64,000 nt of DNA from assembly GCA_028284945.1 (NCBI GenBank), contig JANQQJ010000036.1, positions 47,399 through 111,398 of the forward strand. The letters are read 5' to 3'. This DNA is from Alphaproteobacteria bacterium. GTDB taxonomy: Bacteria > Pseudomonadota > Alphaproteobacteria > SMXS01. Positions 9,179 through 17,013 of this stretch are shown here, piece after piece. A model generated the notes under the pieces. The model did no database searches. It had not been told where the DNA came from and worked only from the letters and a program-made list of their open reading frames with translations. A program made the translations under genes and the position numbers. Position 1 is the stretch's first letter. Every line of letters starts with the position of its first letter.

Positions 9179-12100
9179 TTACTCAGCCGGCGCGCGGCGG
9201 CGTATTCCCAGCTTCGCCGGCAGGCGGCGGAAGAAGCTTCCCGCATCGGCGACGAATGTATAGGCGACTGGTACGATCAACAACGTCAGGAAAGTGGACG
9301 ACATCAGGCCACCAATGACCAAAATCCCCATCGGCCGCCGCCATTCCGCCCCGTCAGAAACGGACATGGCGACCGGCAGCATGCCAAAGACGGTGGACAA
9401 TGCGGTCATCAAGATAGGCCGCAAGCGCAAGGGAGCGGCCTTCAAGATGGCCTCATGGGCCGACAGGCCGTCATCGCGAAACTGATTGGCATATTCGACA
9501 ATCAGAATGCCGTTTTTCATCACCAGCCCCATCAGCACGATCAGACCGATCTGCGCAAACAGGCTCAAGCCCGCGCCTTCCAGATAGACCGCGGCGAACG
9601 CGCCGATAAACGCCAGTGGCGCACAGAGCATGATGATGGCGGGCTGCACGAAGCTGTTAAACTGGCTGGCCAGGATCATATAGATCACCAGCAGTGCCAT
9701 GCCGAAGGCGGCTGTGATCGCAGCGACATTTTCCGCCATGATCTTGATCGCGCCCTCGGCCCGCCAGCTATAGCCGGAAGGGATCGGCATTTCGGCGACG
9801 ATTTCTTCCAGTTCCGCGTTGGCCTGCCCTAATGTCACCGTGCGGCTGTTTGCGCCGCTGACGGCGATCATGCGGCTGCGGTCCATGCGTTGAATTTCAA
9901 CCGGGCCCAGCCCGACCTGCAGCCGGGCCACCCCGTCTAGGTCAATCAATTCGCCTGATGAACTTGCGATCTGTAGCAAGCCGACCTTGGAGAGATCATC
10001 GCGCTGATCCTCTTCCAGCCGGATTCGGACGTCATACCGCTCGCCACCTTCTTCATAGGTCGCGACGTCGATGCCACCGACCAGCGCACGAACGGTTCCG
10101 GCAAGCCGGTCGACGGAAATGCCGAGATCGGCGGCACGCTGCCGGTCGATATTGATCTGCAACTCGGGCTTGCCGACTTCGTACGACGTATCGATATCGA
10201 CAAAGGTAGGTGAACCTTTCAGTTTTTCCGCCAGGTCCGTGGCGATGCCTGACAGGACCGCCAGGTCAGAACCCTGAATCAGGTATTCGATCTGGCCGCT
10301 GGAGGCCGCGCCCCCGGACACCCAGGGGATTTCATAGAGCGAGAACGTTTTGATCTGCGGGCTGGCTCGCCGAATCGCGTCGCGAACCGAATCCATGATT
10401 TCGTACTGACCGCGGTCACGCACCTGTTTGGGCGTCAGCGACACATAGATGTCGGCTTCGTTCACCCGGTTCTGAACGCCGGCGCCGACGGTCATAAAAA
10501 CAGCTTCGACCTCTTCAATCGTCTGGACTTCTGCTGCGACCCGTTGGGCAACCTGCTTGGTTTCCTCAATGCCCGTCCCAAGCGGCAGTTCCATGCTGCC
10601 GATGAACTCGCTGCGGTCCGTCTGCGGCATAAACTCAACCGGGACCAGCCCCGCGATTGAGCCACCGCCATAAACGGCCACAACCAGCAGAACCATGGCG
10701 ATCCAGCGGCGCCTTAAGGTCGCTTGAAGAAGCCGGCCATAGCCGCGTTCCATGCTTTCATGGAACTTCAGGATCGGGCCGGAGATCGGGCGGCGTTCCG
10801 GGTCCTTCCGCAAAAGACGTGAGCTCAGCATCGGTGTCAGAGTCATGGAAATCAGGAATGACACCGCGACCGCAAAAGAGACGGTCAGGCCATATTGAAA
10901 GAAGAATTCGCCGACCAGGCCTTCCATGAAAGCGATGGGAACGAACACGCCGACGATGGACAACATGCCCGCCAGCACGGCGCTGCCAACGCGTTTGACC
11001 CCCAGCGACGCCGCCCGCATTGGTGGTTCGCCCTGCTGGACGTATCGGTGGATGCTCTCCACCACGACGATGGCGTCATCGATCAGCAAGCCGATGGAGA
11101 CGGATAGCCCCATCATGGTCAGCATGTTGAGCGTGAATCCAGCGACATAGAACGCGAAAAACGTTGAGATAATGGCCGTGGGAATGGCAATGGCGACAAT
11201 CAGCGTCGACCGCGGATTGAGCAGAAAGACGAATGTAATCAACACCGCCAGGAAGCCGCCCATCACCATGTCGCGGGTGACGTCGTCGACAGCGGATTCA
11301 ACGAAGCTGGCGACATCCTTGGCGACAACGAGGTCAACGCCGGGCGGCGCATTGGCACGGAGCCCATCAAGCACGCGTCGGACTTCGGTGGCTACCGCGA
11401 CTGTATTTTCGCCGGATTGCCGGCGTATCTCCAGTGAGACGCCGCGCTTGCCTGACAGTTCGGCATAGGTGCGCTCGTCCTCCATCCCGTCTTCAATGCG
11501 CGCAACATCTTTCAGCCATGTCGGCGCGCCATCGCGGAAGGCGACAACCAGATTACCGAACTCGGCAACGGACTCGACCTCGCCCTTGGTCTTGACGGTG
11601 AATTCCTGGGTGCCGCCACCTGCTTCCAGCCGACCACCCGGAATTTCAGCATGTTCCGATTGGATCGCCGCGATCACCTGTTCAGCCGACAGGCCATACC
11701 CGCGCAGTCGGTCGATATCGAGCCAGACGCGAACTTCGCGGTCCCGGTCGCCTACAAGCTCGACAGAGCCGACTCCTTCCACGCGTTGTAATGCTTCTTT
11801 CACCACATCGTCGGCATAGAGCGTAAGCTCCCGGATGGAGAATTCGCCGACCACCAGAATCGACATGATCGGTTCAGAATCCGGGTCGACCTTCTCGACG
11901 ACAGGGTTCTCCGCCTCAATCGGGATGTCGGCCCGCGCGACGGAAATCTTGTCACGCACTTCCTGCGCTTTAACGTTGATATCCTGGCCAAGTTCGAATT
12001 CCAGGAAGATCTGGCTCAGCCCTTCCGAACTGGTCGACCGCAGAGTCTTGATGCCGGAAATCGTATTGAGTTTTTCTTCCAACACATCGGTGACTTCGGT

Positions 12101-12280
12101 CTCGACGGTCTCTGGTGTCGCGCCTTCAAGGACCGTGGTGACTGCGGCAAACGGGTATTCGACACGAGGGAACAGGTCGATCCCAATGCGGCCCATGGAC
12201 ACCCAGCCCAGCCCAACCAGTCCCGCGATCAGCATGACCGCAAAGACGGGCCGGCGGATGCAGAAATCAGCGAGAGGCAT
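9179..12280 (-). CDS. RND efflux transporter permease (pump 2)
   Basis: An AcrB/MdtB-type proton-driven permease of 1033 aa with a 12-helix RND architecture. The proton-relay pair is intact (D401-D402 in GLLIDDAIVVVE), unlike pump 1. Its start codon lies inside the end of the adaptor gene (14-nt overlap), indicating translational coupling. The order on the minus strand is tetR (13990), adaptor, permease. It probably exports hydrophobic or amphipathic compounds with an external outer-membrane channel. Confidence 0.94.
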   Translation of the reverse strand: MPLADFCIRRPVFAVMLIAGLVGLGWVSMGRIGIDLFPRVEYPFAAVTTVLEGATPETVETEVTDVLEEKLNTISGIKTLRSTSSEGLSQIFLEFELGQDINVKAQEVRDKISVARADIPIEAENPVVEKVDPDSEPIMSILVVGEFSIRELTLYADDVVKEALQRVEGVGSVELVGDRDREVRVWLDIDRLRGYGLSAEQVIAAIQSEHAEIPGGRLEAGGGTQEFTVKTKGEVESVAEFGNLVVAFRDGAPTWLKDVARIEDGMEDERTYAELSGKRGVSLEIRRQSGENTVAVATEVRRVLDGLRANAPPGVDLVVAKDVASFVESAVDDVTRDMVMGGFLAVLITFVFLLNPRSTLIVAIAIPTAIISTFFAFYVAGFTLNMLTMMGLSVSIGLLIDDAIVVVESIHRYVQQGEPPMRAASLGVKRVGSAVLAGMLSIVGVFVPIAFMEGLVGEFFFQYGLTVSFAVAVSFLISMTLTPMLSSRLLRKDPERRPISGPILKFHESMERGYGRLLQATLRRRWIAMVLLVVAVYGGGSIAGLVPVEFMPQTDRSEFIGSMELPLGTGIEETKQVAQRVAAEVQTIEEVEAVFMTVGAGVQNRVNEADIYVSLTPKQVRDRGQYEIMDSVRDAIRRASPQIKTFSLYEIPWVSGGAASSGQIEYLIQGSDLAVLSGIATDLAEKLKGSPTFVDIDTSYEVGKPELQINIDRQRAADLGISVDRLAGTVRALVGGIDVATYEEGGERYDVRIRLEEDQRDDLSKVGLLQIASSSGELIDLDGVARLQVGLGPVEIQRMDRSRMIAVSGANSRTVTLGQANAELEEIVAEMPIPSGYSWRAEGAIKIMAENVAAITAAFGMALLVIYMILASQFNSFVQPAIIMLCAPLAFIGAFAAVYLEGAGLSLFAQIGLIVLMGLVMKNGILIVEYANQFRDDGLSAHEAILKAAPLRLRPILMTALSTVFGMLPVAMSVSDGAEWRRPMGILVIGGLMSSTFLTLLIVPVAYTFVADAGSFFRRLPAKLGIRRRAPAE

Positions 12281-13388
12281 CGCCGTCCTCCAGAACGATG
12301 GGGACCATGCCGGTTTCCTGTACGGCGATCGGTACGCCGTCTTTCAGATCAGGCAGGTTGGGGCCGACCAGCGCCAGCTCACCCTCGGCAAGACCGTCCA
12401 GCACCTCAACCCGTTCCGCATCAATGTCGTGCACCTGAACCGTGCGCCGCTTTGCCGCATCGCCATTGGGGACAAAGACATAGTTATCACCAGCAATGCC
12501 CTGGACGGCGCGACGGGCGACCACCTTGGTGCGTCGTGGCTCAGGATAAAGCGTCACCTTAGCAAACAGACCGGGTTTGATCGCCAGGTCCGGATTGTCC
12601 AGCCGCAACCTGATCTGGACGCTGCGGGTACGCGCGTCGATCTTGTCATTAATCACATCGAGGCTGGCTTCAACAGGCTCCGCCAGGCCGTCAAAGTCAA
12701 TCGTGGCGCGCCCGCCGGGTTCGATCTTTGCAAGATGCGATGCAGGTACCTGGGCGACGACCTCGACCACATCCAATTTGACGATTTCCAGAATTGGTAA
12801 GCCGCCGGAGGCGACCTGGATCATCGTACCTTCATCGACAAAACGGGTGGTGATAATGCCGTCATAGGGCGCCCGGACGATCGTATCCGCCAGATCTTGC
12901 CGGGCCCGGTCCAGATTGGCCTGGGAGATGCCCAGCTTGGCGCGGGCCATGTCGTGCTGAGCAATAATGGCGTCCATCCGCCCCTGTGACACAACGCCCT
13001 TTTGGCGAAGCTGGGTTGCCCGGTCGAGTTCTCGCTTGGCCTGCTGCATCTCTGCCTGGGCCAGGATAAGGCCCTGTTCGATTTCAGTGACCCGGTTGCT
13101 GTAATCGACCTGCCGGGTCCGGAACAGCCTGTCGCCTGCGGTGACATTGTCGCCGACCTCGACATAGATCTGATCGATGATGCCGTTAACCCGGGCCTTG
13201 ATCTGTGTCGTCTTGTCGGCCAGCACCTCGCCCGTCGCCAGAATTTCGTCGATGACATTTTCCTGGCGGACGGCCGTCGTGAAAATCGGCACCGACTCGA
13301 TAGTGGTTTCAGCAGGGGCGGCGGCTTCTTCAGCGCTACAGGCGCCCAGCAGGACGAGTGCCGCAATGACTACAGGTGGGCGCATCAT
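12267..13388 (-). CDS. RND efflux periplasmic adaptor lipoprotein (pump 2)
   Basis: An adaptor of 373 aa. The N-terminus is a lipoprotein signal with lipobox LLGAC (Cys17), so it should be acylated and anchored in the inner membrane. A barrel-sandwich hybrid, an alpha-hairpin (about 95-150) and beta-barrel domains follow. It overlaps the upstream TetR gene by 4 nt and the downstream permease by 14 nt, giving a tight three-gene operon. It bridges the permease to an outer-membrane channel. Confidence 0.92.
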   Translation of the reverse strand: MMRPPVVIAALVLLGACSAEEAAAPAETTIESVPIFTTAVRQENVIDEILATGEVLADKTTQIKARVNGIIDQIYVEVGDNVTAGDRLFRTRQVDYSNRVTEIEQGLILAQAEMQQAKRELDRATQLRQKGVVSQGRMDAIIAQHDMARAKLGISQANLDRARQDLADTIVRAPYDGIITTRFVDEGTMIQVASGGLPILEIVKLDVVEVVAQVPASHLAKIEPGGRATIDFDGLAEPVEASLDVINDKIDARTRSVQIRLRLDNPDLAIKPGLFAKVTLYPEPRRTKVVARRAVQGIAGDNYVFVPNGDAAKRRTVQVHDIDAERVEVLDGLAEGELALVGPNLPDLKDGVPIAVQETGMVPIVLEDGDASR

Positions 13389-13990
13389 GCGGCTCCTCCG
13401 TGCAGGTTAGCGAGCAGAAGCTCGGTAAACTGGTTGCCGACAATGTCCGGATCCATCGGCAGGTCCGGGTCGAGCTGCCGCAGGACGGGTTGAAGCAAGA
13501 AGTAGCCGGTGATCAAGGCGTTGATATGGGCCGTCACAGAGCGCGCATCGCCATTCGGGGAAACTTCGCCAAACAACTGGACCATCCGGCTATACGGCGC
13601 GTTGAACAGTGATTTCGTCAGACGCTCTAACCGCGCCCGGTCACCGTCCATCAGTTCGCGATGCAGCAATTTGCGAGAGACATTGTCGTCCGCACTCGTT
13701 CGTGCGAGCGCAATCACTGTCGCCTTTAGTCGTTCTTCAGCTGTACCGGTGGCATCCAGTCCTTTCTCGATGTCCTCAACGCGTTCGGCAAAACCGCGTT
13801 CGAGCGCCGCAAAATACAATTCTTCCTTGTCCGCGAAGTGGTTGTACAGGCTGGCTGCCTTGATTCCGACAGCGTCGGCAATGTCCCGCATAGAGACACC
13901 GGCGAAGCCGTGGTCTGCAAAAAGCGTTGCAGCACACGCTGAAATTCTGTCGCGTGTGGGCGCGTCAGCGGCAAGTTCCAGTGATGACAT
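13385..13990 (-). CDS. TetR/AcrR family transcriptional regulator (pump 2)
   Basis: A protein of 201 aa with an N-terminal TetR HTH (about residues 12-58; MRDIADAVGIKAASLYNHF) and a C-terminal ligand domain. It is the first gene of the operon with the pump-2 adaptor and permease, so repression would be autoregulatory. A clean 6+2+6 palindrome lies 12 bp upstream of the start codon (14002-14015). Ligand unknown. Confidence 0.9.
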   Translation of the reverse strand: MSSLELAADAPTRDRISACAATLFADHGFAGVSMRDIADAVGIKAASLYNHFADKEELYFAALERGFAERVEDIEKGLDATGTAEERLKATVIALARTSADDNVSRKLLHRELMDGDRARLERLTKSLFNAPYSRMVQLFGEVSPNGDARSVTAHINALITGYFLLQPVLRQLDPDLPMDPDIVGNQFTELLLANLHGGAA

Positions 13991-14001
13991 ATCGACCCTA
14001 A

Positions 14002-14015
14002 CTAACGTTCGTTAG
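14002..14015. promoter_or_regulatory. TetR operator, CTAACG-TT-CGTTAG
   Basis: A perfect 6-bp inverted repeat with a 2-bp spacer, in the pattern of TetR-family operators with an AACG/CGTT core. It lies 12 bp ahead of the tetR start on the minus strand, so a bound repressor would block the promoter of the whole pump-2 operon. The assignment rests on position and symmetry. Confidence 0.7.
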
Positions 14016-14084
14016 CTGAACATTAGCCAAGGTTGTCGCAGCGATCAAGCGCCTTTCGATGGGTGCTTAGCCGGGTTGTAACAA

Positions 14085-14122
14085 TTCTTAACACTACACG
14101 GCCTGATTTCACCGTTCTTAAC
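14085..14122 (+). repeat. Two direct TTCTTAAC repeats, 30 bp apart
   Basis: TTCTTAAC occurs at 14085-14092 and 14115-14122, exactly 30 bp apart (about three helical turns), upstream of the riboswitch leader. This may be an activator or repressor site pair for the riboswitch transcript. Short repeats can arise by chance, hence the low confidence. Confidence 0.3.
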
Positions 14123-14180
14123 GTGTGGATCACACCCCCCACGCGCATAGTACGTCTCGACAGCACGCGAGTGTGAGTCG

Positions 14181-14273
14181 ACCACGAAACGGCAAACCGT
14201 CGGAAACGGCGGGACGCAAAGCCACCGGCCCACCCCCGGAACATCCGGGCGGGTAGCGGGGTTACCGAAAGGA
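14181..14273 (+). promoter_or_regulatory. Cyclic di-GMP-I riboswitch (GEMM-I aptamer)
   Basis: The conserved GEMM-I blocks occur in order: GGCAAACC (14190-14197); a helix CCGTCG/CGGCGG closed by a GAAA tetraloop; GGGACGCAAAGCC (14211-14223); CCGGCC; a second hairpin (CCCGG/CCGGG with a short loop); and GGTAGCGGGGTTACCGA. These are the hallmarks of the c-di-GMP-binding aptamer with its tetraloop-receptor architecture. The AAAGGA ribosome site at the 3' edge is 7 nt before the ATG at 14281, so ligand binding can plausibly control ribosome access. Whether c-di-GMP turns the gene on or off cannot be read from the sequence. Confidence 0.93.
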
Positions 14274-14280
14274 CCAACAA

Positions 14281-15021
14281 ATGGAAGCCCTGGGCTCCGA
14301 CCGCAGTTTGACAACTGCACCGAAACGTAAATTTTCGCCAACAGCGCTATATTTTCTTCTTCCCTTCGCTGTCGTGTTTTTCGCCACGCTGCTTTTCTGG
14401 ACACCGGCGGAGGGCAAAGGCCTTGCTGCAATGGACAACGGCCCTGCACTTACAGAAGATTTCGGCGTCCGCGAGGCCATGACGCTGGACATGGACCGCC
14501 TGAAAAAGTGGACAAATGCTCTGGAGCGGCACGAAGCGGCCTTGAATGACGAGAGCGAGTGCTACAACTCAACTGCCGCATTTTGTTTCAAGACCTATTG
14601 GACGGAATTGACAACAGAGCTGGCCACGATGGACCGCGCGGATCAGCTGGTCCGCATCAACAACGAAGTTAATTCCTGGGCCTATAGCACTGACCGTGCT
14701 GCCTGGGGCCTTTCGGACTATTGGGCCACGCCGGAAGAAATGTTCAACAAAGGGTCTGGCGATTGCGAAGACGTCGCGATCTTCAAATATCTTCTACTGC
14801 GCGCTGCTGGTGTTGCCGCTGACGACATGACCTTGATGGTAACGGCCACAGGCACACACGCGCATATGGTGTTGATCGTGGCACGAGAAGATGGTGCCGT
14901 CGTGTTGGATAACCTGACGAATGCGATCATGTTGGCGTCAGATAGCAACCGCACTGATGTACCGCTCTATTCGCTCAGCGAAGCTGGCTGGCAGATGCTG
15001 GCCGTCAACAAAAAAGGCTAA
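14281..15021 (+). CDS. LapG-like periplasmic transglutaminase-type cysteine protease
   Basis: A protein of 246 aa of the bacterial transglutaminase-like cysteine proteinase family (BTLCP, PF06035), which includes LapG. An N-terminal signal or membrane anchor spans about residues 20-40. The catalytic triad is visible: C162 in GSGDCEDVAIFKY, H195 in HAHMVL, D210 in VLDNL. LapG-type proteases cleave large biofilm adhesins from the outer membrane and are normally held inactive by the c-di-GMP receptor LapD. No LapD or adhesin gene is in the window. The gene is monocistronic, and its ribosome site abuts a c-di-GMP-I riboswitch. Activity on an adhesin is inferred from the family. Confidence 0.88.
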   Translation: MEALGSDRSLTTAPKRKFSPTALYFLLPFAVVFFATLLFWTPAEGKGLAAMDNGPALTEDFGVREAMTLDMDRLKKWTNALERHEAALNDESECYNSTAAFCFKTYWTELTTELATMDRADQLVRINNEVNSWAYSTDRAAWGLSDYWATPEEMFNKGSGDCEDVAIFKYLLLRAAGVAADDMTLMVTATGTHAHMVLIVAREDGAVVLDNLTNAIMLASDSNRTDVPLYSLSEAGWQMLAVNKKG

Positions 15022-15154
15022 GAAACACCCTAGACCGCACTATTGAATCTGCATGAACCCCGCAGAATTCGATAGTTCCTCCAAGCGGCCGAAGGGAGCG
15101 AAGCGATCTGATCTGGCGGCCCCAAGCAGTCCAGGTCGGTCGCTTCGCCGCTTC

Positions 15155-17008
15155 TTACCATCGGGGTTGGATCGGCGCGGGCAGGCCGGTTTCCACTTCA
15201 CAGGATGCGCGTAGGTCTTCGATTGGCCGGCCGTGGTTGAAAACTGGCAGTTCGCCGCGCGCACCGCGCATTTCAGCGCGAAGCGCCTCAGTCGCCCCCC
15301 TATCAACGTCTCCTGATGCACTGATCACCACGCCGTAGGCTCTTGCCCCTTCTGTGGTCACCAGGCCCTGTTTGACTTCCGTCGCGACAAGCTCTGGATC
15401 ACGGTCCAGCGGGTCGCCCCAGCCGCCGCCTCCCCATGTGATGTAGTGCAGTTCGTCACCTTCATGCACGTCGATCTCATCGATCTTGGCGCCCAGAATT
15501 TCCTCTGACCCGTCCTTGCGCTTCAGGATTTTGCGGGAGCGCATGCCCGGCTCACCGCCATTGACACCCCATGGATAGGTGAACCATCGGTCATCATGGA
15601 TCGAAATCGTGCCGGTCTCCGTAAAGTGATAGACCATGTTGATGCCGTTGCCGCCCCGGTTCAGGCCCGCGCCTCCGGAATCCGGTACTGTTTCATAGCG
15701 TTCGATCCGCATCGGGAAGTACCGCTCCAGGAATTCGTTCGGGACATTGGTAAAGCCGGGCCACATGGAATGCCCATCGGGGCCGTCGCCAAAGGGCCGC
15801 CCCGGCACGCCACCGAACCCGATCTGGAACAGCTGGAACCACTCGTCATTTCGATCAAAGCCTGAGAACATCAGATGCGGGCTTGATGAAAACCCGGCGG
15901 CATTCAGGAATTCCGGCTGCCGCTGGCCGAGCAAGCCGCCCAGAATATCGAAGATGCGGCCCAGCCCATGCGTCCGGCAGGACAGGGCGGCAGGGAACTT
16001 CGGTTTCAGCAGGCTGCCTTGGGGAATGCGGACGTCGACCAGATCATAAAATCCGTCGTTGAACATGATCTGCGGATCGAACACCATGATCATGTAGATG
16101 CCGAAGAACATCTTGAACATGTTCTCGTTGAGGTAAAAGTTGATCGAACTGGCCGATTGCGGGTCGGTGCCGTCAAAGTCCAGGATCACCTTGTTGCCCT
16201 CGCGCCACATGGTGCAGTGGATCTTGTATGGGCCATAGCCGCGGCCGTCGTCGCACAGATAATCGGTAAAGCTGAGCTTTTCTTCCGCCACTGTGGTGTT
16301 GATCAGCTGGCTCATCGCGCGGTGGTTTCGCGCCAGCAGTTCATCGGTGGCGGCAACATAGATGTCGTCACCAAACCGTTCGCACATTTCGTGGACCCGG
16401 CGCTCGGCCATCCGGCACGAGGCGATCAGCGCATTCAAATCAGACCGGCACCATTCGGGCATGCGCACCTGGTTGATTACCAGTTCGACGAGGTCCGACT
16501 GGTATTCTCCTTTGCGGAAGATTTTGACCGGGGGAATGCGCACGCCTTCCTGAAAGATCGAGCCGGCGTCGGTGGGCAGAGAGCCGGGCACCTTGCCGCC
16601 CACATCGGTCTGGTGGCCGAACATCGCCGCCCAGGCGATCAGCCGCCCGTCGCGGAAGATCGGCAGCAGGATCAGCCAGTCATTGTTATGGCTGATGGCG
16701 CCTTCACAAGAATAGGGGTCGGACAGCCAGATCACATCGCCGTCTTCGATGTCACCGTCATATTGGCGCAGAAAGCCATCGATAAAGCTCCCGAACTGGC
16801 CGACGACCATCTTGCCGTTATGATCGGCGATCAGGGGAAACGCATCGCCCTGTTCACGGATGCCCGGCGACATCGCGGTGCGGATCAGGGTCGCATCCAT
16901 TTCGATCCGCGCGTTTTTCAGCGCGTTTTCCAGAATATCCAGCGTGACCGGATCAACATTGCAGGGGTTGAACGGCTGCGGATTGGTTTCGATGATATTG
17001 GCGGCCAT
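15155..17008 (-). CDS. hyuB: Hydantoinase B/oxoprolinase family subunit
   Basis: A protein of 617 aa matching the HyuB half of ATP-dependent hydantoinases, 5-oxoprolinase and acetone/acetophenone carboxylases. Typical features are the early GHQTDVGG block, DSGGAGLNRGGNG and the C-terminal GGGGWGDPLDRDP. It lies 5 nt after hyuA on the same strand, so the two form a heteromer. Within the superfamily the pair either opens a cyclic amide with ATP or carboxylates a ketone. The nearby hydantoin-racemase-like and amidase-like genes favour amide chemistry. Probably controlled by the GntR sites at 20151-20183. Confidence 0.9.
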   Translation of the reverse strand: MAANIIETNPQPFNPCNVDPVTLDILENALKNARIEMDATLIRTAMSPGIREQGDAFPLIADHNGKMVVGQFGSFIDGFLRQYDGDIEDGDVIWLSDPYSCEGAISHNNDWLILLPIFRDGRLIAWAAMFGHQTDVGGKVPGSLPTDAGSIFQEGVRIPPVKIFRKGEYQSDLVELVINQVRMPEWCRSDLNALIASCRMAERRVHEMCERFGDDIYVAATDELLARNHRAMSQLINTTVAEEKLSFTDYLCDDGRGYGPYKIHCTMWREGNKVILDFDGTDPQSASSINFYLNENMFKMFFGIYMIMVFDPQIMFNDGFYDLVDVRIPQGSLLKPKFPAALSCRTHGLGRIFDILGGLLGQRQPEFLNAAGFSSSPHLMFSGFDRNDEWFQLFQIGFGGVPGRPFGDGPDGHSMWPGFTNVPNEFLERYFPMRIERYETVPDSGGAGLNRGGNGINMVYHFTETGTISIHDDRWFTYPWGVNGGEPGMRSRKILKRKDGSEEILGAKIDEIDVHEGDELHYITWGGGGWGDPLDRDPELVATEVKQGLVTTEGARAYGVVISASGDVDRGATEALRAEMRGARGELPVFNHGRPIEDLRASCEVETGLPAPIQPRW

Positions 17009-17013
17009 GGCGC

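Noticed and set aside
11835..12800. A 321-codon open frame opposite the pump-2 permease/adaptor junction
   Set aside because: It spans two well-supported genes on the other strand and shows no domain.
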